A DNA stretch of 64,000 bases from Butyrivibrio sp. AE3009 (GTDB lineage Bacteria; Bacillota; Clostridia; Lachnospirales; Lachnospiraceae). The stretch spans positions 1 to 64,000 of the forward strand of contig NZ_ATVS01000020.1 of assembly GCF_000420845.1 (NCBI RefSeq), written 5' to 3'. Shown in pieces: positions 8,597 to 17,800 of this stretch (position 1 is the first letter of the stretch; the number at the start of each line of letters is the position of its first letter). A program made the position numbers and the translations under genes. Below the pieces are notes generated by a model. It did not search any database. It was not told where the DNA came from and worked only from the letters and a program-made list of their open reading frames with translations.

Positions 8597-10651
8597 ATGC
8601 CAAATAGATCACGAGTGAAGTTAAAAGGAAAACTTAAGACTTATCTTCGTATTTTTACATATCTGGGGATTCTGCTTGTTTTGGTAAATGCGGCGGTATT
8701 TACGGTTAATTTTACTGCCGGGCTTATCGTGCTTGCGTTTACCGGACTGTATTTTATAGCGGTTCTGTATCTCAATTTCTATAACAAACCCATTATCATG
8801 AATGAGCTTGTGAGTTTTGCCACCGAGTACGGACAGATTCAGAAGAGACTCCTCAGGGAGCTGGATCTTGCCCATGCGGTTCTTGATGACACCGGCAAGA
8901 TTGTATGGACCAATGCAGCCTTTGAGAGGATAGTTCACCAGGACAAGGGCTACAGGAAGAGTATTACCAATCTTTTCCCGACCATCACACCCGACAAGTT
9001 TCCGGAAGGACCGGAGGAGCTGTCCTTTGATCTTGACTATGACAACAGCAATTTTACCCTCAAGATGAAGAGGATATCTCTGTATGAGATGGCTCAGAAC
9101 AGCGATATCATCGATGCTGATGGCTACGAGGGCAGTCTTATAGCCGTATACCTTTTTGACGAGACGGCTCTCAAGCTGGCGATCCAGGAGGTTGATAACC
9201 AGTCACTGGCAGCAGGTCTTATCTACCTTGATAACTACGACGAGGCTCTGGACAGTGTCGAGGAAGTCAGAAGATCTCTTTTGACAGCTCTTATAGATCG
9301 TAAGATCAACAAGTACATCGCTTCCTGTAACGGTATCGCCAAGAGACTTGAGAAGGACAAATACTTCGTTGTTATGCCCAAGAAGTCCTGCGAGATGCTA
9401 AGGGAGCAGAGATTCGATATCTTGGAGGATGTTAAGACCGTTAACATCGGCAATGAGATGGCGGTTACCTTGAGTATAGGTATGGGACTTGACGGTCTGT
9501 CCTATGCACAGAACTACGAATTTGCCCGCAATGCCATTGATCTGGCCCTTGGACGAGGCGGAGATCAGGCAGTTGTTAAGAGCGCAGACCACATCGCCTA
9601 TTACGGCGGTAAGAGTCAGCAGATGGAGAAGAGCACCAGGGTTAAGGCAAGAGTTAAGGCTCACGCCCTTAGAGAGATCATTTCCGGCAAGGACAATGTC
9701 ATTGTTATGGGACACAGGATCGGAGATGTGGACTCTTTTGGCTCATCGGTTGGTATCTACAGGATTGCCAAGACTCTGGACAGGAAGTGCCATATTGTTC
9801 TTAATGATGTGACCACCTCCATGCAGCCTCTGGTTGACCTGTTCAAGAACAATCCGGATTATGAGAATGACATGATCATCAATAATCAGCAGGCCATCGA
9901 TATGGCAGGCAGCAACACGGTTCTGGTGGTTGTAGACGTTAATAAGCCCAGTATCACTGAGTGTCCGGAATTACTTCGTTTCTGCAAGACCATCGTTGTG
10001 CTGGACCACCACAGGCAGGGCACAGAGGTTATCGAGAATGCAACGCTGTCCTATGTTGAGCCCTATGCTTCATCAGCCTGTGAGATGGTATCGGAGATAC
10101 TTCAGTATATCGGCGAGAATGTGAAGATCAGCAATGAAGAAGCTGACAGCATGTATTCAGGAATGATGGTAGACACCAACAACTTCATGAACAAGACAGG
10201 TGTCAGAACCTTTGAGGCGGCAGCTTTCCTTAGAAGAAACGGCGCGGATGTCACAAGAGTCCGCAAGCTCTTCAGAGAGGATGCAAGAGAGTACAAGGCC
10301 AAGGCTGATGCAGTCAGCCAGGCTGAGATCTACAGAGAGCGCTATGCTATGTCGGTGCTTGATACAGAAGGCCTTGCCAGTCCCACTATTGTGGCGGCCC
10401 AGGCGGCCAATGAGCTCCTTAATATCAAGGGAGTAAGAGCAAGCTTTGTCTGCACCGAATACATGGGCCAGACCTATGTCAGTGCCAGATCCATAGATGA
10501 AGTCAACGTTCAGATCATCATGGAGAAGCTTGGCGGCGGCGGACATATGAGCAGCGCAGGATGTCAGTTTGAGGGAATATCAGCGGCTGCAGCCATTGAA
10601 AGAGTCAAGGAGACTCTGGATAAAATGACAGAAGAAGGAGATTTGAATTAA
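8597..10651 (+). CDS. gdpP: Cyclic-di-AMP phosphodiesterase GdpP
   Basis: GdpP hydrolyses the second messenger c-di-AMP to pApA at the membrane. The 684-residue protein has two N-terminal helices, a PAS-like region (about 80-150), a degenerate GGDEF domain (about 170-320) without an intact GGDEF motif, then DHH and DHHA1 domains. Seen in the last part: VMGHRIGDVDSFGS (about 369), VLDHHRQG (about 470) and GGGGHMSSAG (about 645). ATG at 8597 is chosen because GAAGAGGAC precedes it and MPNRSRVKLKGKLK fits a cytoplasmic N-terminus. The stop touches rplI, giving gdpP-rplI-dnaB, the order seen in Bacillus (yybT-rplI-dnaC). Confidence 0.93.
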   Translation: MPNRSRVKLKGKLKTYLRIFTYLGILLVLVNAAVFTVNFTAGLIVLAFTGLYFIAVLYLNFYNKPIIMNELVSFATEYGQIQKRLLRELDLAHAVLDDTGKIVWTNAAFERIVHQDKGYRKSITNLFPTITPDKFPEGPEELSFDLDYDNSNFTLKMKRISLYEMAQNSDIIDADGYEGSLIAVYLFDETALKLAIQEVDNQSLAAGLIYLDNYDEALDSVEEVRRSLLTALIDRKINKYIASCNGIAKRLEKDKYFVVMPKKSCEMLREQRFDILEDVKTVNIGNEMAVTLSIGMGLDGLSYAQNYEFARNAIDLALGRGGDQAVVKSADHIAYYGGKSQQMEKSTRVKARVKAHALREIISGKDNVIVMGHRIGDVDSFGSSVGIYRIAKTLDRKCHIVLNDVTTSMQPLVDLFKNNPDYENDMIINNQQAIDMAGSNTVLVVVDVNKPSITECPELLRFCKTIVVLDHHRQGTEVIENATLSYVEPYASSACEMVSEILQYIGENVKISNEEADSMYSGMMVDTNNFMNKTGVRTFEAAAFLRRNGADVTRVRKLFREDAREYKAKADAVSQAEIYRERYAMSVLDTEGLASPTIVAAQAANELLNIKGVRASFVCTEYMGQTYVSARSIDEVNVQIIMEKLGGGGHMSSAGCQFEGISAAAAIERVKETLDKMTEEGDLN

Positions 10652-10652
10652 T

Positions 10653-11099
10653 ATGCAGGTTATTTTATTACAGGATGTTAAGACCCTTGGTAAAAAGGGA
10701 GAAATAGTAAAGGTTAGCGACGGATATGCCAAGAACTACGTAATTCCTCAGAAGCTGGGAGTAGAGGCAACCGACAAGAACAAGAACGAGCTTAAGAATC
10801 AGCAGAAGAGAGACGCCATCGTTGCACAGCAGCAGCTGGACGAGGCCAAGGCCTTTGGAGAGAAGATTGGCGAGAAGACTGTTCAGGTGACCATGAAGGC
10901 CGGTGAGGGCGGAAGAGTATTCGGAAGCGTATCCTCCAAGGAAATCGTAAGTGAAGCCGAGAAGCAGTTTGGCTTTAAGCTTGATAAGAAAAAGCTTCAG
11001 CTTCCTGAACCCATCAAGGCTTTCGGAACCTACGAGATTCCCGTTAAGCTTCATCCCCAGGTAACAGCAACACTCAAAGTTTGTGTAAAGGAACAGTAA
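10653..11099 (+). CDS. rplI: 50S ribosomal protein L9
   Basis: This 148-residue protein has the normal L9 length. The N-terminal domain reads MQVILLQDVKTLGKKGE with the conserved VSDGYAKNYVIPQKLG, followed by the long connecting helix (about 42-75) and the C-terminal RNA-binding domain with FGSVSSKEI. It starts 1 base after the gdpP stop and ends 3 bases before dnaB, so the three genes are probably co-transcribed. The ribosome site GAAGGAGAT lies inside the gdpP end. Confidence 0.97.
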   Translation: MQVILLQDVKTLGKKGEIVKVSDGYAKNYVIPQKLGVEATDKNKNELKNQQKRDAIVAQQQLDEAKAFGEKIGEKTVQVTMKAGEGGRVFGSVSSKEIVSEAEKQFGFKLDKKKLQLPEPIKAFGTYEIPVKLHPQVTATLKVCVKEQ

Positions 11100-11102
11100 T
11101 CT

Positions 11103-12446
11103 ATGCCGGAAGAACAACTCTTAAAAAGAGTGGCCCCCAACAGCCTTGAGGCCGAGCAATCGGTGGTGGGAGCCATGCTCATAGACAAAGACGCCATAGA
11201 GGTGGCTTCGGAGATTGTGAATCCGGAGGATTTCTACAACAGGCAGCTGGGAACGCTGTTTGAGACCATGGTTGAGCTAAACAGAGAGGGCAGCGCCGTT
11301 GACGTTGTTACCCTTCAGAACAGGCTCAGGGAAAAGAATGTTCCGCCCCAGGTTTCCAGTGTTGAGTTCATCGGTGAACTGGTATCCGCTGTTCCCACTT
11401 CCGCCAACGTCAAGTATTATGCCCAGATCGTTGCGGACAAGTCCACTTTGAGGAAGCTTATCAAGGTCAGCGAGGATACCATCAACAACTGCTACACCAA
11501 CCAGGAAGATATGGAGGCCCTTCTCAATGATGTTGAGAAGGACATCTTTAAGATAACCCAGAAGAGAAGTGCCGGAGACTTTGTTTCCATCGATCAGGTG
11601 GTTATGAATACTCTTAACAGTATTGAGATCGCCAGCAAGATGAAGGGCAATGTTACAGGTCTTTCCACGGGCTTTCTCGATCTTGATTACAAGACCGCAG
11701 GTTTCCATCCTTCGGAGCTTATTCTTATTGCGGCCCGTCCCGCCATGGGCAAGACCGCTTTTGTACTTAATATTGCAGAGCATATGGCCTTCCACGATGG
11801 CAAGTGCATCGCCATCTTTTCGCTGGAAATGAGTAAGGAGCAGCTTGTACAGCGTCTCCTTGCCATGGAATCCCATGTAGACTCCCAGCACATCAGAACC
11901 GGTAATATGTCGGATATGGATTGGGAGAAACTTATCGAGAGCGCTGATGTAGTGGGCGGTTCCAAGCTCATCATCGATGACACTCCCGGTATCACCATCC
12001 AGGAGCTTCGTTCCAAGTGCAGGAAGTACAAGATGGAGTTCGGCCTTAACCTTATCATGATCGACTACCTGCAGCTCATGAGCGGTGGCGGCGGTAAGAG
12101 CTCAGAGTCCAGACAGCAGGAGATCTCAGAAATCTCAAGATCCCTGAAGGCCCTTGCCAGAGAGCTGGACGTACCTGTAATCGCTTTGTCACAGCTGTCT
12201 CGTGCCGTTGAGTCAAGACCTGACCACAGACCCATGCTGTCAGACCTTCGTGAGTCCGGAGCCATCGAGCAGGACGCAGATATGGTAATGTTCATCTATC
12301 GTGATGATTATTATAATAAGGATTCGGAGAAAAAGGGCGTGGCGGAGATCATCATCGCCAAGCAGAGAAGTGGACCTATCGGAACCATTGATTTGTTGTG
12401 GTTGCCGGAATATACGAAATTCGCAAACATGGAGCGATCCCACTGA
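11103..12446 (+). CDS. dnaB: Replicative DNA helicase DnaB
   Basis: This 447-residue hexameric helicase (called DnaC in Bacillus) unwinds DNA at the fork. The N-terminal domain (about 10-110) has the typical PNSLEAEQSVVGAML. The RecA-like C-terminal domain has Walker A ARPAMGKTA (about 210), the Walker B region LNLIMIDYLQLMSG and the DLRESGAIEQDADMV segment. Length and motifs are complete and no intein is present. Its loader genes dnaD and dnaC are in this window at 57-59 kb. Confidence 0.97.
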   Translation: MPEEQLLKRVAPNSLEAEQSVVGAMLIDKDAIEVASEIVNPEDFYNRQLGTLFETMVELNREGSAVDVVTLQNRLREKNVPPQVSSVEFIGELVSAVPTSANVKYYAQIVADKSTLRKLIKVSEDTINNCYTNQEDMEALLNDVEKDIFKITQKRSAGDFVSIDQVVMNTLNSIEIASKMKGNVTGLSTGFLDLDYKTAGFHPSELILIAARPAMGKTAFVLNIAEHMAFHDGKCIAIFSLEMSKEQLVQRLLAMESHVDSQHIRTGNMSDMDWEKLIESADVVGGSKLIIDDTPGITIQELRSKCRKYKMEFGLNLIMIDYLQLMSGGGGKSSESRQQEISEISRSLKALARELDVPVIALSQLSRAVESRPDHRPMLSDLRESGAIEQDADMVMFIYRDDYYNKDSEKKGVAEIIIAKQRSGPIGTIDLLWLPEYTKFANMERSH

Positions 12447-12453
12447 GCAATGC

Positions 12454-12520
12454 AAAAAAAGGAATATGAATTCACCGTGTGAGCTTGCTCACAAAGGTGA
12501 ATTCATATTCCTTTTTTTAT
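12454..12520 (+). terminator. Long-stem terminator after dnaB
   Basis: A stem of about 23 bp (arms 12454-12476 and 12496-12519) closes a short loop and ends in T7. The A-rich 5' arm means it could also work from the other strand. The next 105 bases (12521-12625) contain small GCGAAGC-type palindromes but no gene. Confidence 0.85.
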
Positions 12521-12624
12521 ACTGCGAAGCAGCGACAACGAGGAACAAGCGAAGCGTTTCCGAGTCTGGCGGCATTGCGAAGTGGGGAAGACTAAAGGGA
12601 CGCAAAGCGAAGCCAAATGTCAAA

Positions 12625-12675
12625 TAAAAAAAGCACGTTCAATCAAGTAAACTTGATGAAACGTGCTTTTTATTA
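12625..12675. terminator. Bidirectional terminator between dnaB and ferredoxin gene
   Basis: AAAAAGCACGTT at about 12628 pairs with AACGTGCTTTTT at 12659-12670, with an inner AATCAAGT/ACTTGATG hairpin. A-runs on one side and T-runs on the other give a U-tract on either strand. It ends the minus-strand ferredoxin transcript. Confidence 0.8.
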
Positions 12676-12689
12676 TTTGTCGCTTGGAC

Positions 12690-12860
12690 TCAACCCTGAG
12701 AGATAGCAGATACAGGGCACTGAGCTGCGCAAGAACCGCAATCGATACATGTATCAGCATCGATAACGAACTGAGCGTCTCCCTGAGAAATAGCAGATAC
12801 AGGGCACTGAGCTGCGCAAGATCCACAACTGATGCAACCATCACTAATAACGTATGCCAT
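12690..12860 (-). CDS. Clostridial 2[4Fe-4S] ferredoxin (56 aa)
   Basis: A small ferredoxin that carries low-potential electrons, most likely from the divergent PFOR. It begins MAYVISDGC and has two cluster motifs, CISCGSCAAQCP and CIDCGSCAAQCP, giving eight Cys ligands for two 4Fe-4S clusters. GGAAGGAGAT lies upstream of the ATG (complement of 12858-12860). The two halves are almost identical in protein and share about 32 identical bases, which points to recent internal duplication or gene conversion. Length is normal for clostridial ferredoxins. Confidence 0.95.
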   Translation of the reverse strand: MAYVISDGCISCGSCAAQCPVSAISQGDAQFVIDADTCIDCGSCAAQCPVSAISQG

Positions 12861-12945
12861 AATTAAATCTCCTTCCGTAAATACTTAGTTAATTTGAGCA
12901 TAAAATCACGGCTGGGCTTGCCACACCAACCTTTGATACTTAATT

Positions 12946-12974
12946 ATCATAATATAAGAAAAGTCTTTAATCAA
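12946..12974 (-). promoter_or_regulatory. Promoter of the ferredoxin gene
   Basis: On the minus strand TTGATT (12969-12974) and TATGAT (12946-12951) are 17 bp apart. The 5' UTR contains a hairpin, GGTTGG...CCAGCC (12911-12932), between promoter and ribosome site. Its role is unknown. Confidence 0.6.
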
Positions 12975-13094
12975 TACTCTTAGCGAAAACTTTTTTCAGT
13001 TGAAATCATTAAAATTTGGTAAATTGGCAGATAATACAGAAAAAGTCTATGATTGTAAACGCTTACATAAATTCCCGCTAAAGCCTTGAAAACA

Positions 13095-13122
13095 TTGACA
13101 TTTGTATGGTTAAAATGATACT
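13095..13122 (+). promoter_or_regulatory. Promoter of the PFOR gene
   Basis: TTGACA (13095-13100) is followed after 16 bp by GATACT (13117-13122). Transcription would start near 13130 and give a leader of about 160 bases. The gap 12861-13290 holds this promoter, the divergent ferredoxin promoter and the leader-peptide candidate. Confidence 0.65.
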
Positions 13123-13186
13123 ATTGATTACGGCAGAATATGCTAAAAACACCCGTCACATCTAATTTTCTAGGGAGGAAAAGAAT

Positions 13187-13243
13187 GTGAACGGATTTTT
13201 GTGTGCTTTTTTACAAATTATCTGCCAAAAGGATTTAGTGTGA
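13187..13243 (+). CDS. Possible 18-residue leader peptide before PFOR
   Basis: GGGAGGAAAAGA stands in front of ATGTGA (13185-13190), where an ATG is directly followed by stop TGA. The GTG overlapping that ATG opens an 18-codon frame, MNGFLCAFLQIICQKDLV, ending with TGA at 13241-13243. The ribosome site is as strong as that of PFOR, yet no long product is possible. It could be a translated leader that tunes PFOR expression, or a start-stop element. It may also be chance. Confidence 0.35.
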   Translation: MNGFLCAFLQIICQKDLV

Positions 13244-13290
13244 ATATATTATTCAAATACAAACCCTAAAACAAGGTAGGAGGAAACAAA

Positions 13291-16200
13291 ATGGCAAGAA
13301 ACATGAAAACCATGGACGGTAACGAAGCTGCTGCATATGCTTCATATGCATTTACTGAAGTTGCCGCTATGTACCCAATCACACCATCATCTGTTATGCC
13401 TGAGCATGTAGATGAATGGGCAACAGCCGGAAAGAAGAATATTTTCGGCAGAACAGTTCAGATTACAGAGATGCAGTCTGAGGCTGGTGCAGCTGGTGCT
13501 GTACACGGATCACTTGTAGTAGGTGCTCTTACATCTACATACACAGCTTCTCAGGGCCTTCTTCTTATGATCCCTGACATCTACAAGGTAGCCGGTGAGA
13601 GACTTCCCGGTGTATTCAACGTATCAGCTCGCTGCGTAGCTTCACACGCACTGAATATCTTTGGTGATCACTCTGACGTATATGCTTGCCGCCAGACTGG
13701 TGCTGCTATGCTTTGCGATTCAAGTGTACAGGAGGTTATGGACTTAACACCTGTTGCTTACTGCGCAGCTATCGAAGGCAGAATTCCTTTTATCAACTTC
13801 TTCGATGGATTCCGTACATCACACGAGATCCAGAAGATCGAGGTTTGGGATTACAAGGATCTTGATGAGATGGTTAACCATGATGCAATCGATGCATTCA
13901 AGGCCGGCGCTCTCAATCCTAATCACCCTTGCCAGATGGGCTCAGCTCAGAACCCTGATATCTTCTTCCAGACAAGAGAAGCTTGCAACACAGGTTACAA
14001 CGAGCTTCCTGCAATTGTTCAGAAGTACATGGACAAGGTTAATGCTAAGATCGGTACAGATTACAAGCTCTTCAACTACTACGGCGATCCTAACGCAGAG
14101 GTAGTTATCGTAGCTATGGGTTCTGTTAACGATACAATCGAAGAGACTATCGATTACCTTGAGAAGCAGGGCAAGAAGGTCGGCGTTGTTAAGGTTCGTC
14201 TCTACAGACCTTTCTCAGCTAAGGCTCTTGTTGATGCTATTCCTGATTCAGTTAAGAGAATCGAAGTTCTCGACAGAACTAAGGAGCCCGGCTCTTATCG
14301 TGAGCCTCTTGCTCTTGATGTTATCGCAGCTCTTAAGGGAACCAAGTTTGAGTCAGTTCCTGTATTCTGCGGACGTTACGGCCTTGGTTCCAAGGATACA
14401 ACTCCTGCTCAGATCGTTGCTGTATTCAACAATGATACTAAGGAAGAGTTCACAATCGGTATCGAGGATGATGTAACAAATCTTTCACTTGATGCAGGTG
14501 CTCCTCTCGTTACAACTCCCGAGGGAACAACTAACTGTAAGTTCTGGGGACTTGGTGCTGACGGTACTGTTGGTGCTAACAAGAACTCCATCAAGATCAT
14601 CGGTGATAACACAGACATGTATGCTCAGGCATACTTCGACTATGACTCCAAGAAGTCCGGCGGTGTTACAATGTCTCACCTTAGATTTGGTAAGAAGCCT
14701 ATCAAGTCAACTTACCTCATCAAGAAGGCAGACTTCGTAGCTTGCCACAATCCTTCATATATCCGCAAGTTCAACATGGTTCAGGAGCTGGTTGACGGTG
14801 GTTCATTCCTCCTTAACTGCCCTTGGTCAGTAGAAGAGCTTGAGAATGAGATTCCCGGACAGGTTAAGAAGTTCATGTATGATCACAAGATCAACTTCTA
14901 TATCATGAACGGTTCCAAGATCGGTGTTGAAGTTGGAATGGGACCTACAAGAATTAACACAATTCTTCAGTCAGCATTCTTCAACATCACCAAGATCATT
15001 CCTGAAGCAGACGCCATCAAGTTCATGAAGGACGCTGCTCAGAAGACCTACGGCCGTAAGGGTGAAGACGTTGTTAAGAAGAACTGGGATGCTATCGATG
15101 CAGGTGCAGATCCCAAGAACCTTATCAAGGTTGAGATTCCTGAGAGCTGGAAGGATGCCAAGGACGAAGGCCTTGACTTCAAGAAGGCTGAAGGCTCAAG
15201 AAAGGATGTTATCGACTTCGTTAACAACATCCAGGCTAAGGTTAATGCACAGGAAGGTAACACTCTTAAGGTTTCAGATTGTCTTCCTTATGTTGACGGT
15301 GCTACACCTTCAGGATCAGCTGCCTTCGAGAAGAGAGGTATCGCTGTTAACGTTCCTAAGTGGGATGCTACAACATGTATCGGTTGTGGATTCTGCTCAC
15401 TTGTATGTCCTCACGCTGCTATCAGAACCATCGCAATGACCGATGATGAGATCGCTAAGGCTCCTGAGGGACTTCAGACCAAGCCTCTTGCCGGAATGGA
15501 CGGCTACAAGTATTCAGTTGTTATTTCTGCTCTTGACTGTACAGGTTGCGGATCTTGCGCAAATGTATGTCCTGGTAATAACAAGGGCGAGACACTTAAG
15601 ATGGGTGCTATCGCAGCTAACAAGGACGAGCAGAAGTACTTCGATTATGCTGTTACACTTCCTATTAAGGAAGATGTTGTTGCTAAGTTCGGTGAAGGCT
15701 CCATCAAGGGCTCACAGTTCAAGCAGCCTCTCCTTGAGTTCTCAGGCGCTTGCGCAGGTTGTGGTGAGACTCCTTATGTTAAGCTTGTTACTCAGCTCTT
15801 CGGTGACAGAATGTACGTTGCAAACGCTACAGGATGTACATCAATCTGGGGTAACTCTTCACCTTCAACACCTTACACTGTAAATGCCAAGGGACAGGGC
15901 CCTGCATGGGATAACTCACTGTTCGAGGATAACGCAGAGTTTGGTATGGGTATGGTACTTGCTCAGAACGCACTCCGTGATGCTATCAAGGAGCAGGTTG
16001 AGGCTGTTGTAGCTGCAGGCGGCGCTGCTAAGGATGCTGCTCAGAAGTGGCTCGACACATTCTCAAACGGTGCTGAGAACACAGCTGCTACAGAGGCTCT
16101 TGTTGAGGCTCTTAAGGGCGACAGCTCAGATGCAGCTAAGTACATCATCAAGAACAAAGACTTCGCAGCTAAGAAGTCACAGTGGATCTTCGGTGGTGAC

Positions 16201-16824
16201 GGATGGGCATTCGATATCGGATTCGGTGGTCTCGATCACGTACTTGCTTCCGGTAAGGATGTAAACGTTCTCGTTGTAAACACTGAGGTTTACTCAAATA
16301 CAGGCGGACAGTCATCTAAGGCTACTCCTACAGGTGCTGTTGCTCAGTTCGCTGCAGGCGGAAAAGAGATCAAGCAGAAGGATCTTGCTTCTATCGCAAT
16401 GAGCTATGGTTATGTATATGTAGCACAGATCGCTATGGGTGCTAACATGCAGCAGACCATCAACGCAATCAAAGAGGCTGAGGCTTATCCGGGACCTTCA
16501 CTTATCATCGCTTATGCTCCTTGTATCAACCAGGGTCTTAAGGCCGGCATGAACAAGGTTATGGATGAGGAGAAGAAGGCTGTAGCTACAGGATACTGGG
16601 ATATGTTCAGATTCAATCCTCAGGCGGAGAACAAGTTCACACTTGATTCCAAGCCTGCTACAGAGGACTTCCAGAGCTTCCTTGACGGTGAGGTTAGATA
16701 CCTTTCACTCAAGCTCAAGAATCCTGAGAGAGCAGCTAAGCTCAACGCAGCAGCTGCAGAGCACGCTAAGGAGCACAGAGCTTACCTTGAGAAACTTGTT
16801 TCTCTCTATGGCAAGCAGGACTGA
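13291..16824 (+). CDS. nifJ: Pyruvate:ferredoxin (flavodoxin) oxidoreductase
   Basis: This 1177-residue enzyme converts pyruvate and CoA to acetyl-CoA and CO2 and reduces ferredoxin, a central step of clostridial fermentation. All PFOR domains are fused: the N-terminal pyrimidine-binding part with YPITPSSVMPEH, the ferredoxin-like insert with CIGCGFCSLVCP (about 696) and CTGCGSCANVCP (about 750), and the TPP domain with CAGCGETPY (about 821) and GGDGWAFDIGFGGLDH (about 970). The proximal-cluster cysteines are present. AGGTAGGAGG precedes the ATG. Codon use is strongly biased, as in a highly expressed gene. The ferredoxin partner gene is divergent. Confidence 0.97.
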   Translation: MARNMKTMDGNEAAAYASYAFTEVAAMYPITPSSVMPEHVDEWATAGKKNIFGRTVQITEMQSEAGAAGAVHGSLVVGALTSTYTASQGLLLMIPDIYKVAGERLPGVFNVSARCVASHALNIFGDHSDVYACRQTGAAMLCDSSVQEVMDLTPVAYCAAIEGRIPFINFFDGFRTSHEIQKIEVWDYKDLDEMVNHDAIDAFKAGALNPNHPCQMGSAQNPDIFFQTREACNTGYNELPAIVQKYMDKVNAKIGTDYKLFNYYGDPNAEVVIVAMGSVNDTIEETIDYLEKQGKKVGVVKVRLYRPFSAKALVDAIPDSVKRIEVLDRTKEPGSYREPLALDVIAALKGTKFESVPVFCGRYGLGSKDTTPAQIVAVFNNDTKEEFTIGIEDDVTNLSLDAGAPLVTTPEGTTNCKFWGLGADGTVGANKNSIKIIGDNTDMYAQAYFDYDSKKSGGVTMSHLRFGKKPIKSTYLIKKADFVACHNPSYIRKFNMVQELVDGGSFLLNCPWSVEELENEIPGQVKKFMYDHKINFYIMNGSKIGVEVGMGPTRINTILQSAFFNITKIIPEADAIKFMKDAAQKTYGRKGEDVVKKNWDAIDAGADPKNLIKVEIPESWKDAKDEGLDFKKAEGSRKDVIDFVNNIQAKVNAQEGNTLKVSDCLPYVDGATPSGSAAFEKRGIAVNVPKWDATTCIGCGFCSLVCPHAAIRTIAMTDDEIAKAPEGLQTKPLAGMDGYKYSVVISALDCTGCGSCANVCPGNNKGETLKMGAIAANKDEQKYFDYAVTLPIKEDVVAKFGEGSIKGSQFKQPLLEFSGACAGCGETPYVKLVTQLFGDRMYVANATGCTSIWGNSSPSTPYTVNAKGQGPAWDNSLFEDNAEFGMGMVLAQNALRDAIKEQVEAVVAAGGAAKDAAQKWLDTFSNGAENTAATEALVEALKGDSSDAAKYIIKNKDFAAKKSQWIFGGDGWAFDIGFGGLDHVLASGKDVNVLVVNTEVYSNTGGQSSKATPTGAVAQFAAGGKEIKQKDLASIAMSYGYVYVAQIAMGANMQQTINAIKEAEAYPGPSLIIAYAPCINQGLKAGMNKVMDEEKKAVATGYWDMFRFNPQAENKFTLDSKPATEDFQSFLDGEVRYLSLKLKNPERAAKLNAAAAEHAKEHRAYLEKLVSLYGKQD

Positions 16825-16850
16825 TTCTTTAGTCAGCTGAGATAAAAAAT

Positions 16851-16888
16851 AGGCCCCGCAACTTAAAGTTGCGGGGCCTTGTTTTTTT
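16851..16888. terminator. Terminator between PFOR and mecA
   Basis: GGCCCCGCAAC and GTTGCGGGGCC form a perfect stem with a short TTAAA-type loop, followed by T7. The A-run on the left lets it serve the convergent mecA transcript too. Confidence 0.9.
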
Positions 16889-16894
16889 AATTAT

Positions 16895-17689
16895 TTAAAT
16901 TTTAGATAATGCCTGCACCGCGTTATCCTTGATAACGATGGTGAAGTGCTCATCCAGATATGACTGCTCAGCAGTGCTTCCGAGCTCTGTCTTACCATAT
17001 TCGGTAAGGAGTGAACAGATGTTGGCGAACATTCCGTCCTCTATGTTGCCCTGGTGAAGTATCAGGTAGAACTTACCGTTAGCTTCGTTCTTGTACAGGG
17101 TGTTGATTCCATCGAATTTCCTGCTGACTATTCCAGCGAACCTTGTAACCTCATGAAGTGAACCAAAGGAGAAGATCTTGGACCCCTTCCTTCCGGGGGT
17201 ACCTTTTTTCTTGGGACCTGTGGTCTTTTCTTTTAACTTCTTGTTATCGGGAGCTCCCAGGAATGGAGAATCCATGAAGTCTGACATGTTGCTGCGCTGA
17301 AGGCGCTTGAACAGTCCCATAACATCCTCATCTTCCTCAGCTTCGTCGTATTCCTCATCCTCTTCGTAGTACTCGTCTTCTTCCTCATCGTCCTCATGAA
17401 CGGAAGGAGCGAAGTTGGAAAAGCGGGTATCCAGCTCTTCCGGGTCCTCAACCTTGGTGATGATAAGGACTATACATTCTGAATTGATGGGGATTGCCTC
17501 GATCATCAAAGGAGTATCCTCTGCGTCAAAGCCATATTGTAAATTCGCCTGCTGCATCATGTCCTGGAACAACTCTTTGGCCTTATCCGTTCCATATGCA
17601 AGCTCTGTAATCTTAAGGTCTCGCTTCGCAAGGTCATCTCTGGTAAGTGTGCATCGAATCTGGTGATCATTGACTTTTTCAATTTTCAT
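16895..17689 (-). CDS. mecA: MecA-family adaptor of the ClpCP protease
   Basis: MecA proteins bring substrates such as ComK to ClpC for degradation. The 264-residue protein starts MKIEKVNDHQIRCTLTRDDL, the typical MecA N-terminal target-binding domain. A very acidic linker (about 97-123, rich in E, D, Y) follows, and the C-terminal ClpC-binding domain has FSFGSLHEVTRFA. The linker and length (usual about 220) are somewhat extended. No competence genes are nearby, so its substrate here is open. Confidence 0.88.
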   Translation of the reverse strand: MKIEKVNDHQIRCTLTRDDLAKRDLKITELAYGTDKAKELFQDMMQQANLQYGFDAEDTPLMIEAIPINSECIVLIITKVEDPEELDTRFSNFAPSVHEDDEEEDEYYEEDEEYDEAEEDEDVMGLFKRLQRSNMSDFMDSPFLGAPDNKKLKEKTTGPKKKGTPGRKGSKIFSFGSLHEVTRFAGIVSRKFDGINTLYKNEANGKFYLILHQGNIEDGMFANICSLLTEYGKTELGSTAEQSYLDEHFTIVIKDNAVQALSKI

Positions 17690-17725
17690 GATGCCTACCT
17701 CCTCTCCTGACTTGTGAATACATAG

Positions 17726-17754
17726 ATACTAAGTGAAAGTCTGTACTATGTCAA
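17726..17754 (-). promoter_or_regulatory. Promoter of mecA
   Basis: On the minus strand TTGACA (17749-17754) and TAGTAT (17726-17731) are 17 bp apart, about 37 bp before the mecA start codon. AGGAGAGGAGG lies between. Confidence 0.75.
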
Positions 17755-17800
17755 TAGATATATCGTCATAAACGAGGAAAATGTGTCCAAATGTTCACAA

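Noticed and set aside
13754..16264. Several 70-146-codon frames in other frames of the PFOR gene
   Set aside because: They are Ser/Arg/Leu-rich shadows of a strongly biased coding region.
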